This document shows, piece after piece, positions 47,992-58,201 of a stretch of 64,000 nt of DNA. Where the stretch lies: contig CADAKY010000001.1 in assembly GCA_902788575.1 (NCBI GenBank), positions 62,001 through 126,000 on the forward strand, in the 5' to 3' direction. A program made the position numbers and the translations under genes. Each line of letters begins with the position of its first letter. Positions within the stretch are counted from its first letter, which is position 1. This DNA is from an uncultured bacterium. Its GTDB lineage: Bacteria; Cyanobacteriota; Vampirovibrionia; Gastranaerophilales; Gastranaerophilaceae. The notes beneath the pieces were generated by a model. The model saw only the letters and a list, made by a program, of their open reading frames with translations, ran no database searches and was not told where the DNA came from.

Positions 47992-50667
47992 ATGCCGATT
48001 ATTTCACAAAATTTGGGTTCTTCGGTACAGTTTAGGGGTGATAAACAAACAAATGCAGTCCAAAAACCACAATCTAAGACTGTTCAAAAGGCAGCACCGG
48101 AAGAATATTGGAGAGCACAAAAACGTAAAAACAGCGGTTTAATTGAACGTTTATATAATGCTATAAAAAATTTGACCGGACTTGGTACCGGTTCAAAGCG
48201 TGTTGAAAAAGAGTTAGCACAGGTGAAAGCCGGAAAACTTTCTGAAGATGAATTTACAAAAACTGTTGATAAATATTCATCTTCACAGGAAATGTCCGCA
48301 CAGCTTCTTGGCGACGGTGCTTCTATTGCTGCCGCAGGCGGTACTTTCTTTGGGTTGAATAAAATTTTTAAATATTCAGGCGCCGGCATGCAAATAAATC
48401 AGACAATTGTTGATAAGGCATTTAATGAAATTAAGAATTTAATCAAGGAAGGCACTAAGGATGGTGTAAAAGATTCAACAGCAAAGAATAATGAAATTTT
48501 ATTAAAAATACTTGAGAAAACACGTAGCTTTCTATTGTCAAATAAAAAACAAATGGCAGCTCTTGCAGGCGCAGCAGCTGTTGCTGGCGGTACTGCAAAA
48601 TTATTGGTATCTTTGGTGAACAGAATTGGTTCAAAAGAGTATAGTTTGGATGAATCAGTTTATGGTGACAGTAAAACAAGAACACCTCTTCAAAGAACAA
48701 AAGCAAAGGCAGATAAAAAGAAAATGACTAAAGCTTGGTTCGACAGAGACTTTAGAGATTTTGCTTCCGGTGCAATTAATGGTTTAATGATGCCGGTGAT
48801 GGCTTTGGGAGGATGGATAGGTGCACCTGTTTATTTGTTAGGCAACAGCATTAATAGATATTTGGTAGCAAACAGAACCGATAAGCATAAATCGGTAAAA
48901 GGCTATGTTGATAATATGGCAAATGACGGTGTCACAGTAGGATTAGCTGCAGCAGCGGCAGCAGTTCCGCTTGTAATAAAGGGTAATCATACAAAGGCAT
49001 TTAATGAAAATATGAAAAAAGTAATTGATAGTTTAAAAAATGCAAACTTAAAGGAGCCTGAATACAAAGGTCTTTCTGCATATAAAGAACTTGAAACTGA
49101 ATTATTGGGAAACAGTGAAATAAAAGCTATTATTGACGGTAGTGAAGGACAGTCTTTAGAAATTGTTCAGGAACAAGCACAGAAACTTATAGATAAAAAC
49201 TTATTTGCTGCAAAAATGAAGCAAATTTCAAATGACGGAACAGAGCTGTTTCGTGTATTAAAAGAAGATTGCCCGCCGACAAGAACACTTGAAGAAGTGC
49301 AAGCATATGTAAACAAGAATCTCGGAGACGGATATAAGCTTAAAAATCTTCTTGGTGTAGGTACTGTTGCAGAAACTTATTTTGCACAAGATCCACAAGG
49401 TAAAGAAGTTTGTATAAAAGTTCTTAAAAACGGTATTTCTAAAGAAAAGATTCTTGCTGATAAAGAAAAATTTATTGAAATTGTTAAAAATATGAAAGGT
49501 AAATCACAAGAAGAAATTGACTATCTTGTAAGAAACGTAGAAGATTTAGCCCAAGGAATTTTGAAAGAAGTTGATTTGAAAAACGAAATGGAAGCTGCTC
49601 AAAAGCTTGAACCCGTTACAAAATTGGCAAATATGGTAAAACCTATAAAAGTTCAAAATAATGTATACGTGATGGAAAGAGCTAAAGGTGTAAGCTTGGA
49701 ATCATTTATGAAATTAAATGATTTGTACTTGAGCAAAGATGCAGTTGAAAAACTCGGCAGAGATTCTGCAAAAGACCGAATAGCTTATATTGAAAAAGAA
49801 ATTGCCAAAGTAAAAAGCAGAATGCCAGGATTTGAAGATGTCAAATTTGATAAAAAGGATACAAATTATATTCTTGAACAATACCAAAAAGTATTTGTAG
49901 AACAGTTCCATAAAATCAATAAAGACGGTAAAATTATTCATGGTGACTTGCACCCCGGAAACATCTTCATTGATCCGGAAGTTTTAAAATCCAGAAAAGG
50001 CAACTTGTTCACGCTTATTGATACAGGTAACACAATTGAGATGACAGCAGAACAGTCACTCAGAGCATTAAACTTTACTAAATATATAAAACAAGGAAAC
50101 GTAAAAGATATTGCAGCATTCGTTCTCGATGGTGCAAAGTTGCCAAAGGGTATGACACAGGAACAAGCTATGGAAAAAATGACTGCAGAACTCAAAAAAT
50201 GTTTCTTTGATAAAGAAACAAAAATAGGAACGCTTAATGATGAAGAAGTCTTAACTTTGACTGATAATATAATGCAAAAACTAAACATTATACCAAACTC
50301 AACTCAATTAAATCTTAATAAATCAAGAACTTCCGCAAGAAATTCGTATGCAGCATTGCAAGAGGCACTCTTAGCTCTGGATATTAATGAAATAGCGGCA
50401 AGCTTTACTAATGGCGGAAAGGTTAAAGGCAGTGTAAAAGCGGGTCAAAAAGGTCTTGAAGCATTGTATAGAAACAAAAAATATGATGCTATGATAAAAG
50501 CACAAGAAAATAAAAACTTGAGACAATTGCCATTTATTGAACAATGGAGACAAATGTTTAACCCTAATGCACCAAAAACAAGCAGTGAAGATTATATTAC
50601 ATATAAACTCAAACAATATAAACTTGAACTAAAAGACGATGCACTGGATTCTTTGGGCAATTTTTAA
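47992..50667 (+). CDS. ABC1/UbiB-like atypical kinase with long N-terminal region and VQFRG motif
   Basis: The 891-residue protein starts with a short VQFRG motif (about residues 12-16). Several Gly/Ala-rich helical segments follow (about 100-125, 185-205, 260-290, 310-330), which may be membrane-associated. A C-terminal ABC1/AarF-type kinase domain (about 440-780) carries the ATP lysine in EVCIKVLKNG and the catalytic HGDLHPGN (650-657). LIDTG stands in place of DFG. Classic UbiB proteins are about 550 residues and act in ubiquinone synthesis; no quinone genes are near. AAAGGGAAAA precedes the ATG. The function is inferred only to the family level. Confidence 0.85.
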   Translation: MPIISQNLGSSVQFRGDKQTNAVQKPQSKTVQKAAPEEYWRAQKRKNSGLIERLYNAIKNLTGLGTGSKRVEKELAQVKAGKLSEDEFTKTVDKYSSSQEMSAQLLGDGASIAAAGGTFFGLNKIFKYSGAGMQINQTIVDKAFNEIKNLIKEGTKDGVKDSTAKNNEILLKILEKTRSFLLSNKKQMAALAGAAAVAGGTAKLLVSLVNRIGSKEYSLDESVYGDSKTRTPLQRTKAKADKKKMTKAWFDRDFRDFASGAINGLMMPVMALGGWIGAPVYLLGNSINRYLVANRTDKHKSVKGYVDNMANDGVTVGLAAAAAAVPLVIKGNHTKAFNENMKKVIDSLKNANLKEPEYKGLSAYKELETELLGNSEIKAIIDGSEGQSLEIVQEQAQKLIDKNLFAAKMKQISNDGTELFRVLKEDCPPTRTLEEVQAYVNKNLGDGYKLKNLLGVGTVAETYFAQDPQGKEVCIKVLKNGISKEKILADKEKFIEIVKNMKGKSQEEIDYLVRNVEDLAQGILKEVDLKNEMEAAQKLEPVTKLANMVKPIKVQNNVYVMERAKGVSLESFMKLNDLYLSKDAVEKLGRDSAKDRIAYIEKEIAKVKSRMPGFEDVKFDKKDTNYILEQYQKVFVEQFHKINKDGKIIHGDLHPGNIFIDPEVLKSRKGNLFTLIDTGNTIEMTAEQSLRALNFTKYIKQGNVKDIAAFVLDGAKLPKGMTQEQAMEKMTAELKKCFFDKETKIGTLNDEEVLTLTDNIMQKLNIIPNSTQLNLNKSRTSARNSYAALQEALLALDINEIAASFTNGGKVKGSVKAGQKGLEALYRNKKYDAMIKAQENKNLRQLPFIEQWRQMFNPNAPKTSSEDYITYKLKQYKLELKDDALDSLGNF

Positions 50668-51710
50668 GGTTTAATCAAAAACTTAATAGCTCTGCCTTCG
50701 ATATGCTCCTGCATTGCGTATTCAACTTTATCCAGAGGTAATGTTGCGGTTATGAGTTTTTCAACTTCAACCTTGCCGGATGCAATCAAATCAAGCGCCT
50801 GACGGAAGTATTTCGGTGTGTGGTGAAAAACGCTCATAAGTCTAATATCACCATAATGCATTTTTGTTGTATCAAAAGTCACTGTTGAACCGGATTTGCA
50901 CCCTCCGAAAAAGTGAACCGTTCCGCCGGGGCGAACACAGGAAAATACCCTTTCCCACATTTCAGGAAGTCCTACGCATTCCACTGCTACATCCAAGCCT
51001 TTTTGTTCTTCCGTAAAATCTCTGAATATTTTTTCAGGGTTCGGATATTTCTTTAAATCAACGACTTCATCTGCATGAGCGAATTCTTCCGCAAGTTTAA
51101 GTTTTACCGGATTTCTGCCTGCCGCAATTACCCGCGCACCTTTGAGCTTTGCAAGCCTTGCAAACATAAGTCCGATAGGCCCGATTCCGATTACACCTAC
51201 AGTATCGTTCGGTTTAATATCTGTCCTTTCGACACCGTGCACTACATTTGCTAGCGGTTCACAAAAAGCCGCTTTCTCAAACGGTAAATCGTTTGGAAGA
51301 ATCAGCGTGTTCTTTTTTACGATTCTTTCGGGAACAACAATATATTCTGCATACGCTCCGTTCAATAAATCCAGATTCTCGCAGAGGTTGTATTCTTCTC
51401 TTTTGCAGTAAAAACATTCTCCGCAGGGTGCAGAGTTTGCGCAGACTACTCTATTGCCGACTTTTACGGTTGTTACATCATCTGCAATTTTGGCAACTGT
51501 TCCGGCAAATTCGTGTCCGAATCCTGATGGAATTTTTTTTATTAAAACAGGATGACCGCGTCTGAAGGTTTTTACATCCGTTCCGCAAGTCAGTGCAGAA
51601 TCAATTTTTACAAGAATTTCCCCTTTTTCCAAAGGTTTAATCATTGTTTCTTCGTATTTTATATTTCCCGGTCCGTAAAAAAGTACGGCTTTCATTCTAT
51701 TTGGTGTCAT
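50664..51710 (-). CDS. Zinc-dependent medium-chain alcohol/polyol dehydrogenase
   Basis: The 348-residue NAD(P)-dependent enzyme is of the MDR family. The catalytic zinc Cys is in ALTCGTDVKTF, the His-Glu pair in GFGHEFAGTV, the structural zinc cysteines in CGECFYCKREEYNLC, and the nucleotide site is VGVIGIGPIGLMFARLAK. It resembles sorbitol/threonine dehydrogenase-type enzymes; the substrate is not readable. AGAGGAC supports ATG 51710, which overlaps lgt by 14 bases. Its stop overlaps the converging kinase gene by four bases. Confidence 0.9.
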   Translation of the reverse strand: MTPNRMKAVLFYGPGNIKYEETMIKPLEKGEILVKIDSALTCGTDVKTFRRGHPVLIKKIPSGFGHEFAGTVAKIADDVTTVKVGNRVVCANSAPCGECFYCKREEYNLCENLDLLNGAYAEYIVVPERIVKKNTLILPNDLPFEKAAFCEPLANVVHGVERTDIKPNDTVGVIGIGPIGLMFARLAKLKGARVIAAGRNPVKLKLAEEFAHADEVVDLKKYPNPEKIFRDFTEEQKGLDVAVECVGLPEMWERVFSCVRPGGTVHFFGGCKSGSTVTFDTTKMHYGDIRLMSVFHHTPKYFRQALDLIASGKVEVEKLITATLPLDKVEYAMQEHIEGRAIKFLIKP

Positions 51711-52479
51711 GTGTCCTCTTTATTAATAAAAATGCTGACACAATAATTATACCAACAGACATTATTATTGCAACAGGAATTCCGTAAATATATCTGATGC
51801 TATCCAGTCTGCACATTTCAACAAGTATTCTTGCAGCAGAATACAAAATTAAATATATAAGTGCTAAATTACCATCAATATTAATTTTTTTGTTTTTGAT
51901 AAGGAATAACAATATGCAAAAAATTGCCAAATCCAGTAAACTTTCATATAAAAAAGCAGGATGATAAAATTCTGTATCTAAATAGGGTATTTTTCTGTAT
52001 TGCGGCGCAATAAAAAGTTTCCAAGGTAAGTTTGTGGGGCTTCCGTATGCTTCCGAATTGAAGAAATTTCCCCATCTTCCGATTGCTTGCCCGAGAGCAA
52101 GACCGACAGAGCAAACATCACAGAGTTTAAATGCAGAAATTTTGTGTCTTACAGAAAATATCCATAACCCGAAAATTCCTCCAAAAATGGCACCATGGAT
52201 AGAAATTCCGCCATGTCTTATTGCAAGGATTTCTGTCGGAAACCTCAAATAAAAATTAAAATCCATTAAGCAATAATATAATCTTGCACCGATGATTCCA
52301 AAAATAATCAGATACGGTGTTAAATCAATAATAAGCTCTTTTTTTAAATCAAAATACTTTGTTCCTAAATAATCTGAAACAAGAGTTCCGCAAGCAATTG
52401 CAAGAGCTAAAATAACCCCGTAATAGTATATATTCAGACCGAAAATCGTGCATAAAATCTGTGAAGGCGAAGTAAACAT
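51697..52479 (-). CDS. lgt: Prolipoprotein diacylglyceryl transferase
   Basis: Lgt transfers diacylglycerol from phosphatidylglycerol to the lipobox cysteine of prolipoproteins. The 260-residue inner-membrane protein has about seven helices, the HGGISIHGAIFGG motif and the signature GQAIGRWGNFFNSEAYG. It overlaps the upstream TPR lipoprotein gene by one base (TAATG), so an enzyme and a probable substrate are co-transcribed. Confidence 0.95.
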   Translation of the reverse strand: MFTSPSQILCTIFGLNIYYYGVILALAIACGTLVSDYLGTKYFDLKKELIIDLTPYLIIFGIIGARLYYCLMDFNFYLRFPTEILAIRHGGISIHGAIFGGIFGLWIFSVRHKISAFKLCDVCSVGLALGQAIGRWGNFFNSEAYGSPTNLPWKLFIAPQYRKIPYLDTEFYHPAFLYESLLDLAIFCILLFLIKNKKINIDGNLALIYLILYSAARILVEMCRLDSIRYIYGIPVAIIMSVGIIIVSAFLLIKRTHDTK

Positions 52480-53063
52480 TATTCTTTAACTTCTTCCTTG
52501 GTGTCACCTGCAATAAATTCTTCAGATTGTTTAATCATTTCTTCAATGGATTCTTTATCATCTGAATTAGGGTTTGATTCAATATATTTTTGCAAGTTTT
52601 CAATAGCTGCTGTCTTTAATTCTATTGCTTTTGCTTTATCTTCGGCAGAAATTTCTTTTTCTTCCGATTCTTTTTTATTATCTTCTTTTATTTCTTCATT
52701 GTCATCACTGTCATCATCTTTATCTTCCATTATTTCATCAGCAAGGCTGATTTGAGCGACACCCAATGAATAATAAAAATCCATATAATCAGGTTTAATT
52801 TTTATACCGTCTTCAAGAGCTTTAACGGCAATGTCATATTTTTTTGCATTAATTGCCGCAACACCTAAATTGTAGTGTGTTTGGTACATAGTTGAATCCA
52901 AATCCAGACTAGCCTGAAGTCTGTTCATTGCGGATTCATAATCACCTTTTTGCATAAATTCGTTTGCTTTATTATTCAATTCCTGCACGGCTATATTGTT
53001 TATGCAGGCTGTGGAAACTACTGCAATAAGAAGAACGGATGCGATCATTAAAGCTTTTTTCAT
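52479..53063 (-). CDS. TPR lipoprotein
   Basis: The 194-residue protein has a lipoprotein-like signal (KKALMIASVLLIAVVSTAC, lipobox-like STAC). Two to three tetratricopeptide repeats follow (NEFMQKGDYESAMNRLQAS, YNLGVAAINAKKYDIAVKALEDG), then a highly acidic stretch (EDKDDDSDDNEEIKEDNKK, about 127-145) and a C-terminal helix. The frame opens at 53105; ATG 53063 begins the signal peptide and has AGAGG 12 bases before it. It is expected at the cell envelope as an assembly scaffold; the partner is unknown. Confidence 0.85.
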   Translation of the reverse strand: MKKALMIASVLLIAVVSTACINNIAVQELNNKANEFMQKGDYESAMNRLQASLDLDSTMYQTHYNLGVAAINAKKYDIAVKALEDGIKIKPDYMDFYYSLGVAQISLADEIMEDKDDDSDDNEEIKEDNKKESEEKEISAEDKAKAIELKTAAIENLQKYIESNPNSDDKESIEEMIKQSEEFIAGDTKEEVKE

Positions 53064-53153
53064 ATCAACAAAATCCTCTCTCAATTCAATCATTTTAGTA
53101 TACAAATATCAAAGAATCAAGAATGTAACAAAAATTCACCTAAACGGATTAAT

Positions 53154-54233
53154 TCATTCAAACATTTTTTCTGTTTCTTCCGGAGTGAGTTTAATTTCTT
53201 TTACTTTTTTCTTTTCGCAGGGAATTATGAATGTAATTTTATCTGCGGTTGCTTTCTTGTCTTTTTTCATAATTTCAATAATTTTATCTGCGGAATAGTT
53301 TCCTTTCAAAGGTTTGAAACCGTATTTTCCCAGTAAATCAAGTGAAAGCCTGTAATAAGAATAAGTTATATAGTTTTGTTTGTACGCCCAATCTAAGATG
53401 AAGAACATTCCATATACAACGGCTTCTCCGTGGGTATATTTTCTGTATTTTGTAATTGTTTCCAGCGCGTGGGCAAGAGTATGTCCAAAGTTCAAAATTT
53501 TTCTCAGACCGCCTTCTTTTTCATCCTGTGAAACAACTGCAATTTTCAGATTAAGGCAGTATTCTATCATTCTTATTATAGTAAGCGGTTCTTTTTGGAT
53601 TATTTTTTCGCATCCCAGCGTCAAAAATTCAAATAAAAACATCGGAGTTTGGTAGTTGCAGCTATCTTCTATAAATGCGTATTTTAAAACTTCTCCCAGC
53701 CCTGACATAAATTGTCTTTTATCCAGTGTTTTAAAAAAGTTTATATTAATAAAAACTTTTTTTGGCTGATAAAAAGTTCCTATGATGTTTTTAGCTTCAT
53801 CTAAATCAATTGCTGTTTTTCCGCCGACGGAAGAATCCACTGCAGCAAGAAGTGTTGTCGGAATCTGGATAAAATCAATACCTCTCATGTATGTAGATGC
53901 TGCAAATCCTGCAATATCACCGACTACACCCCCGCCAACGGCAATAATAACGTCACCTCTGGTTAAATTTCTTTTTGAGGCAAATTTCATTATTTTTATA
54001 TAATTTTCATAATTTTTTTCTTTTTCGCCGTCCGGCATAATAAAAATTTCGTCTTTGTTGAAGCACAGTTCTTCAAAATAGAGCTTAAAAACTTTTTTAG
54101 ACATTACGACAACGCGTTTTTGCCCTTTTGTATATTCATAAATTTCCTGATTCAATTTTGCAAATGTTGAATCCGAAATATCGATATAATATTCTTTTTT
54201 GTCGTCTATATTAACCTTAAGAGTTTGTTTCAT
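53154..54233 (-). CDS. aroB: 3-dehydroquinate synthase
   Basis: AroB converts DAHP to 3-dehydroquinate, the second shikimate step, using NAD and a divalent metal. The 359-residue protein has MPDGEKEKNYENY, GGGVVGDIAGFAASTYMRGI, the QIPTTLLAAVDSSVGGKTAI signature with the metal-binding LGEVLKYAFI, and HGEAVVYGM. The start lies inside aroK (17-base overlap), so translation is coupled. Confidence 0.96.
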   Translation of the reverse strand: MKQTLKVNIDDKKEYYIDISDSTFAKLNQEIYEYTKGQKRVVVMSKKVFKLYFEELCFNKDEIFIMPDGEKEKNYENYIKIMKFASKRNLTRGDVIIAVGGGVVGDIAGFAASTYMRGIDFIQIPTTLLAAVDSSVGGKTAIDLDEAKNIIGTFYQPKKVFININFFKTLDKRQFMSGLGEVLKYAFIEDSCNYQTPMFLFEFLTLGCEKIIQKEPLTIIRMIEYCLNLKIAVVSQDEKEGGLRKILNFGHTLAHALETITKYRKYTHGEAVVYGMFFILDWAYKQNYITYSYYRLSLDLLGKYGFKPLKGNYSADKIIEIMKKDKKATADKITFIIPCEKKKVKEIKLTPEETEKMFE

Positions 54234-54732
54234 TTATTATAAGCCTTATGATTTCATTTTCGTTTATCTCGCTCGTATCAATGATATAATGAGCTTTTTT
54301 ATAATTTTCTTCTCTTCTTTCAAGGAGTTTTTTTAAAATTTCTTTTGGATTTTCTTTTTGCAGAAGCGGTCTTGTTTTGTCTTCCGAAATTCTTAAATAC
54401 AGTATATCAAGGTCTGATTTTAAATAAAATACTTTACCAAAATTCAGAAGTGTTGCTCTGTTTGAAGGATTTTCAAAAGCGCCTCCGCCGATAGATATAA
54501 TTTTTTTGTTTCCGCAGCAAACCATTTTTATAGTTTCGTATTCAAGATTCCGAAAATAATCTTCAGAATACTTTTCAAAAATTTCAGTTATTTTAAGCCC
54601 CTGAGTTTTTTCTATGATACTGTCCGTATCTACAAAAGTGTAGTCCGTAAGATTTTGTGCCAAAAGGTTTCCGATAGTTGTTTTTCCGCTTGCCGGCATA
54701 CCGACAAGGATAATGTTTTTCTTTTCACTCAT
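54217..54732 (-). CDS. aroK: Shikimate kinase
   Basis: AroK phosphorylates shikimate at the 3-hydroxyl, the fifth shikimate step. The 171-residue P-loop kinase has Walker A GMPASGKTTIG, the Asp-binding VDTDSIIE, YFRNLEYETIK, GGGAFENP and the lid arginines in EDKTRPLLQ. It is the first gene of a two-gene operon with aroB. Confidence 0.95.
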   Translation of the reverse strand: MSEKKNIILVGMPASGKTTIGNLLAQNLTDYTFVDTDSIIEKTQGLKITEIFEKYSEDYFRNLEYETIKMVCCGNKKIISIGGGAFENPSNRATLLNFGKVFYLKSDLDILYLRISEDKTRPLLQKENPKEILKKLLERREENYKKAHYIIDTSEINENEIIRLIINETNS

Positions 54733-54827
54733 AGATAAATTTTAACATAAAGAATTTTTCATATACTCCGATTTGGGAATTTATATATGTATATGTAAAA
54801 AATAAAATTATTTGGTGAGGAAAATTT

Positions 54828-56930
54828 ATGTTTAATAAAAATAAAATTATTGCTTTATTTCTGGCATTATTACTTGTTTTTAATACTAACTTTGGTTTTT
54901 CGGAAACAGTATACAATGAAAATTCTATAGACATTCAGGCTGTAGAAACTTCTAAAGGAAGCCGTTATCCGGATTACGCAAAAATGTATCTCGGAGAGGA
55001 TAAACACGAGAATTTTAACAGAAAAATGTTTAATTTGAATTCCCGTCTTAATAAATATGTTGCACGTCCGATACATATTATATGGTCTTCTGTAATGCCA
55101 AAGTTCGGTATGGACAGAATTCGTGATGCATATAATAATATAGAATACCCCAAAAGACTTGTAAGCAGTATTATACAAAGAGATGGTAAAGCTGTAAAAC
55201 AAGAAACTGTGAGATTCTTAACAAATACGACACTCGGTCTCGGCGGACTTTTTGATCCTGCCGATAAAATTTTTAAAGTTAAACCTACAAATGAAAATAT
55301 GGAACAGGCATTATGCAAATGTAAAGTTCCGCAGGGTTCTTATTTTGTTGTTCCCGGGGTAAATTCCTGCACCCCTCGTTCTTTGTGCGGAAAAACTCTT
55401 GAAGCCGCACTTGATCCTGTAGTATATTTAGGGTCTCCTGTCGTTTCTATCGTAAAAGCAGCTCTTATGTTAAACAGAACTTCTTATATGCAGCCTTTGG
55501 CAAAAATGATTGAATCGGATTATGCAGACCCGTATGATATCCATAAAAAATTATTTGGGATGGAAAATTATATACGAAATGCAAATCTTGACCGTGATGA
55601 AACTCTGCTTACAGAAAAACAGCTCGTTGAAGAAGGTGATTTTAAAGATGCAGAGAAAATGGTGGCAGAGCTTGGTGATACTCCGGCTCCGGTTGAAGGT
55701 TTGACAACCGGCGGAGCATCAAACATTTTAGGAGATATTTTGCCATTGGGTTCTTCTGTTTTAAAGCCGGATATTATACTTAAAGACTATAAACCGCAAA
55801 CTCCTGTAGTCGATTCTATGCGGACGGCATTGTTTGAGAATCCGAATGTAAATAAATCAATGTGGAATGAACTTTCAATCTGGAACAGAAGTTTTGCAAA
55901 ACGTATAAAGACAGGGAGTGTTTTTGTAAGTGAGGGAAAGCCGGAGTACAAATATAAATATATTCTGCAAAAAGATAAAACTGCGCCCCTTGCAATAATT
56001 TATCCGTCAATAGGAGAAAGCGCAGGAGCGCATCATTCGGTCATTTTTGCAAAATTATTTTATGATGAGGGTTATTCTGTTGTTATGCAGGGTAATCATT
56101 TTCAGTGGGAATTTGTAAAAAGTATGCCTGACGGATTTTGTCCGGGGCTTCCTCTTAAGGATTCTGAACAAATTAGACTTGTTACTTATAAAATACTTGA
56201 AGACCTTAATAAAAAATATGAAATAGCACCGCGGGAAAAAGTTGCACTCGGTACATCTTTTGGTGCGATGGGAGTTCTTTTTGTTGCTCAAAAAGAGAGC
56301 GGTGAAAATCTTCTCGGAATATCAAAATATATTGCAATAAGTCCGCCGATAGAATTAGGATATGCTTTAAATAAGGCAGACAAAAATGCGGAAGAGTTTG
56401 ACAAAAGTTCTGATGAAGTTAAGCAAAAAACAGCCGTAACAGCAGCAAAGGTTTTGCAGCTTTTGGAATTAAAAAAAGACGGTGATACAAATATAGAAAC
56501 ACTTCCTTTTTCGGATGAAGAAGGAAAACTTATTACGACATTTATCTTGAGACAAAAGCTTTCTGATTTAATATTCACAATAGAAAATGTTCCAAAAAAC
56601 AAAAAAACCGATGTATATGAAATGATTAACAATATGAGTTATAAAGATTATGTGGAAAAATATTTGGGGCTCAATTCTGAAAAGGATTCTGACGTTTTAA
56701 AAAAGACTGCTTCGTTGTATGCATTATCAAATTATCTTTTGGCAAATGATAATTATAAAATTTATCATTCTTTTGATGATTATTTTGTAACAAAAGATCA
56801 GATTGCAAAACTTAAAACGATAGCCGGAAAAAATCTTGTCTGTTTAGATTGCGGGTCGCATTTGGGATTTTTATACAGAGAAGAATTTAAAGAGGCTCTT
56901 AAAAATGATATAAGAGCCTCCGAGAATTAA
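54828..56930 (+). CDS. MlaA/VacJ-like domain fused to an alpha/beta-hydrolase
   Basis: The 700-residue protein has a signal peptide ([21 protein letters not shown]). An MlaA-like domain follows (about 60-215: [53 protein letters not shown]), the outer-membrane lipid-transport component that removes surface phospholipids. After a linker comes an alpha/beta-hydrolase (about 360-700) with the nucleophile elbow GTSFGA (Ser477) and a probable His678 in CGSHLGF. MlaA is normally about 250 residues and stands alone. The fusion suggests coupled extraction and cleavage of a lipid. TATATAT and GGTGAGG lie upstream of ATG 54828. Confidence 0.85.
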   Translation: MFNKNKIIALFLALLLVFNTNFGFSETVYNENSIDIQAVETSKGSRYPDYAKMYLGEDKHENFNRKMFNLNSRLNKYVARPIHIIWSSVMPKFGMDRIRDAYNNIEYPKRLVSSIIQRDGKAVKQETVRFLTNTTLGLGGLFDPADKIFKVKPTNENMEQALCKCKVPQGSYFVVPGVNSCTPRSLCGKTLEAALDPVVYLGSPVVSIVKAALMLNRTSYMQPLAKMIESDYADPYDIHKKLFGMENYIRNANLDRDETLLTEKQLVEEGDFKDAEKMVAELGDTPAPVEGLTTGGASNILGDILPLGSSVLKPDIILKDYKPQTPVVDSMRTALFENPNVNKSMWNELSIWNRSFAKRIKTGSVFVSEGKPEYKYKYILQKDKTAPLAIIYPSIGESAGAHHSVIFAKLFYDEGYSVVMQGNHFQWEFVKSMPDGFCPGLPLKDSEQIRLVTYKILEDLNKKYEIAPREKVALGTSFGAMGVLFVAQKESGENLLGISKYIAISPPIELGYALNKADKNAEEFDKSSDEVKQKTAVTAAKVLQLLELKKDGDTNIETLPFSDEEGKLITTFILRQKLSDLIFTIENVPKNKKTDVYEMINNMSYKDYVEKYLGLNSEKDSDVLKKTASLYALSNYLLANDNYKIYHSFDDYFVTKDQIAKLKTIAGKNLVCLDCGSHLGFLYREEFKEALKNDIRASEN

Positions 56931-57826
56931 TCCTCAATATATGTATGGTAATCTTCTATCCCGTCGCATTTTCTGAGTTTTTGTATTGCAATGGTTTCAA
57001 GTTGTCGTATTCTTTCTTTTGAAAATCCCATGCGGGTTCCTATTTGTTCAAGAGTTTTGGGACAGTCGTCTTCAAGTCCGAAACGGTGTTTGATAATATC
57101 TTGTTCTCTTTTATCCAGTTTGTTAAGAAGACATACAACATCTTTTTCTTCAAGTTTCTTTTGAACCGTGTTTTCCGGAAGGCAGTATGTCGTATCTTCA
57201 ATATAGTCTTGTATGCACAAATCATCAGTTACATAAGTTTCCAGACTCACCGGTTCTGTTTTAATAGCACATCTTATTTCTTCCAGTTTTTTTTCGTCTA
57301 ATCCTGAAATCTTTGCAATTGTTTCATCATCCGTATCAATTGTTTCATCACATTCGGCAATCGCACAGGCTTTTTTGTATTTGCGAATTTTTTCAAGCAT
57401 ATGTACAGGAATCCTTATCGTTCTTGAATGATTTGAAATTGCTCTTATTATCGTTTGCTTAATCCACCATGTTGCATAAGTTGAAAATTTGAAATTTCTT
57501 GTGTAGTCAAATTTTTCTGCGGCTTTTATTAATCCTAATGAACCCTCCTGAACTAAATCCATAAATAAAACACCTTGTCCGATGTATTTTTTTGCAATGC
57601 TTACGACAAGACGTAAATTTGCCTGAACAAGTTCTTTTTTTGCCTCTTCATCCCCTTCTTGAATTCTGCGTCCCAAATCTGCTTCTTGACTTTTAGTAAG
57701 CATTTTTTTTCGTCCGATTTGTTTTAAGTACATTTGCAGAATGTCATCATTATTGACAACAGTGCTGAAAGTTTTGGGATTTTCTTCCATATCAATATAT
57801 TCAATATTATTCATCGCTCTCGACAT
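56927..57826 (-). CDS. RpoD-family (group 2-like) sigma factor
   Basis: The 299-residue protein has region 1.2 ([24 protein letters not shown]), the region 2 block [23 protein letters not shown] and [18 protein letters not shown], region 3 and region 4 ([30 protein letters not shown]). There is no long acidic region 1.1, so it is a housekeeping-related group 2 factor rather than the full primary sigma. GGAGGAGA precedes ATG 57826. Its stop overlaps the converging hydrolase fusion by four bases. Confidence 0.93.
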   Translation of the reverse strand: MSRAMNNIEYIDMEENPKTFSTVVNNDDILQMYLKQIGRKKMLTKSQEADLGRRIQEGDEEAKKELVQANLRLVVSIAKKYIGQGVLFMDLVQEGSLGLIKAAEKFDYTRNFKFSTYATWWIKQTIIRAISNHSRTIRIPVHMLEKIRKYKKACAIAECDETIDTDDETIAKISGLDEKKLEEIRCAIKTEPVSLETYVTDDLCIQDYIEDTTYCLPENTVQKKLEEKDVVCLLNKLDKREQDIIKHRFGLEDDCPKTLEQIGTRMGFSKERIRQLETIAIQKLRKCDGIEDYHTYIED

Positions 57827-58029
57827 TAAATCTCCTCCGTTTTTCTTCCATATATAAAGACGAAAAATCTAAGAAAAAGTTCCGTTAAAAAATGAGGCAT
57901 GAAAAATGTTGATAAAACCTTCACTTTTCATTAGTCCAGCTCCCATCATCTAATTTTCGCCTTACATCTCAAATTGATTTTCTGTCTTCCCCTTCGGAAA
58001 AGGAGTCTTAATATTTCTTAATATTGTTA

Positions 58030-58078
58030 AGCAAAATAAAAAATCTGGTCGGATTTGAAGAATTCAAATCCGACCAAC
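58030..58078 (-). terminator. Strong hairpin terminator for the EmrA/MarR operon
   Basis: TGGTCGGATTTGAA (58046-58059) pairs perfectly with TTCAAATCCGACCA (58063-58076). On the minus strand it is followed by GATTTTTTATTTTG. It lies about 125 bases after the emrA-like stop. The rest of the 57827-58201 gap holds a decayed GTAGGTT-type hairpin near 58158 and AT-rich sequence, and no gene. Confidence 0.8.
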
Positions 58079-58201
58079 TTTAATATAATTGTTCTATATT
58101 CACTTTGAGAGGGCTGATGTATTTTTAATCAATATTTTATTTTACGGATGATAGCTGGTAGGTTTAGTGAAACCCAACAATAACAATACAATTAAGTTTT
58201 A

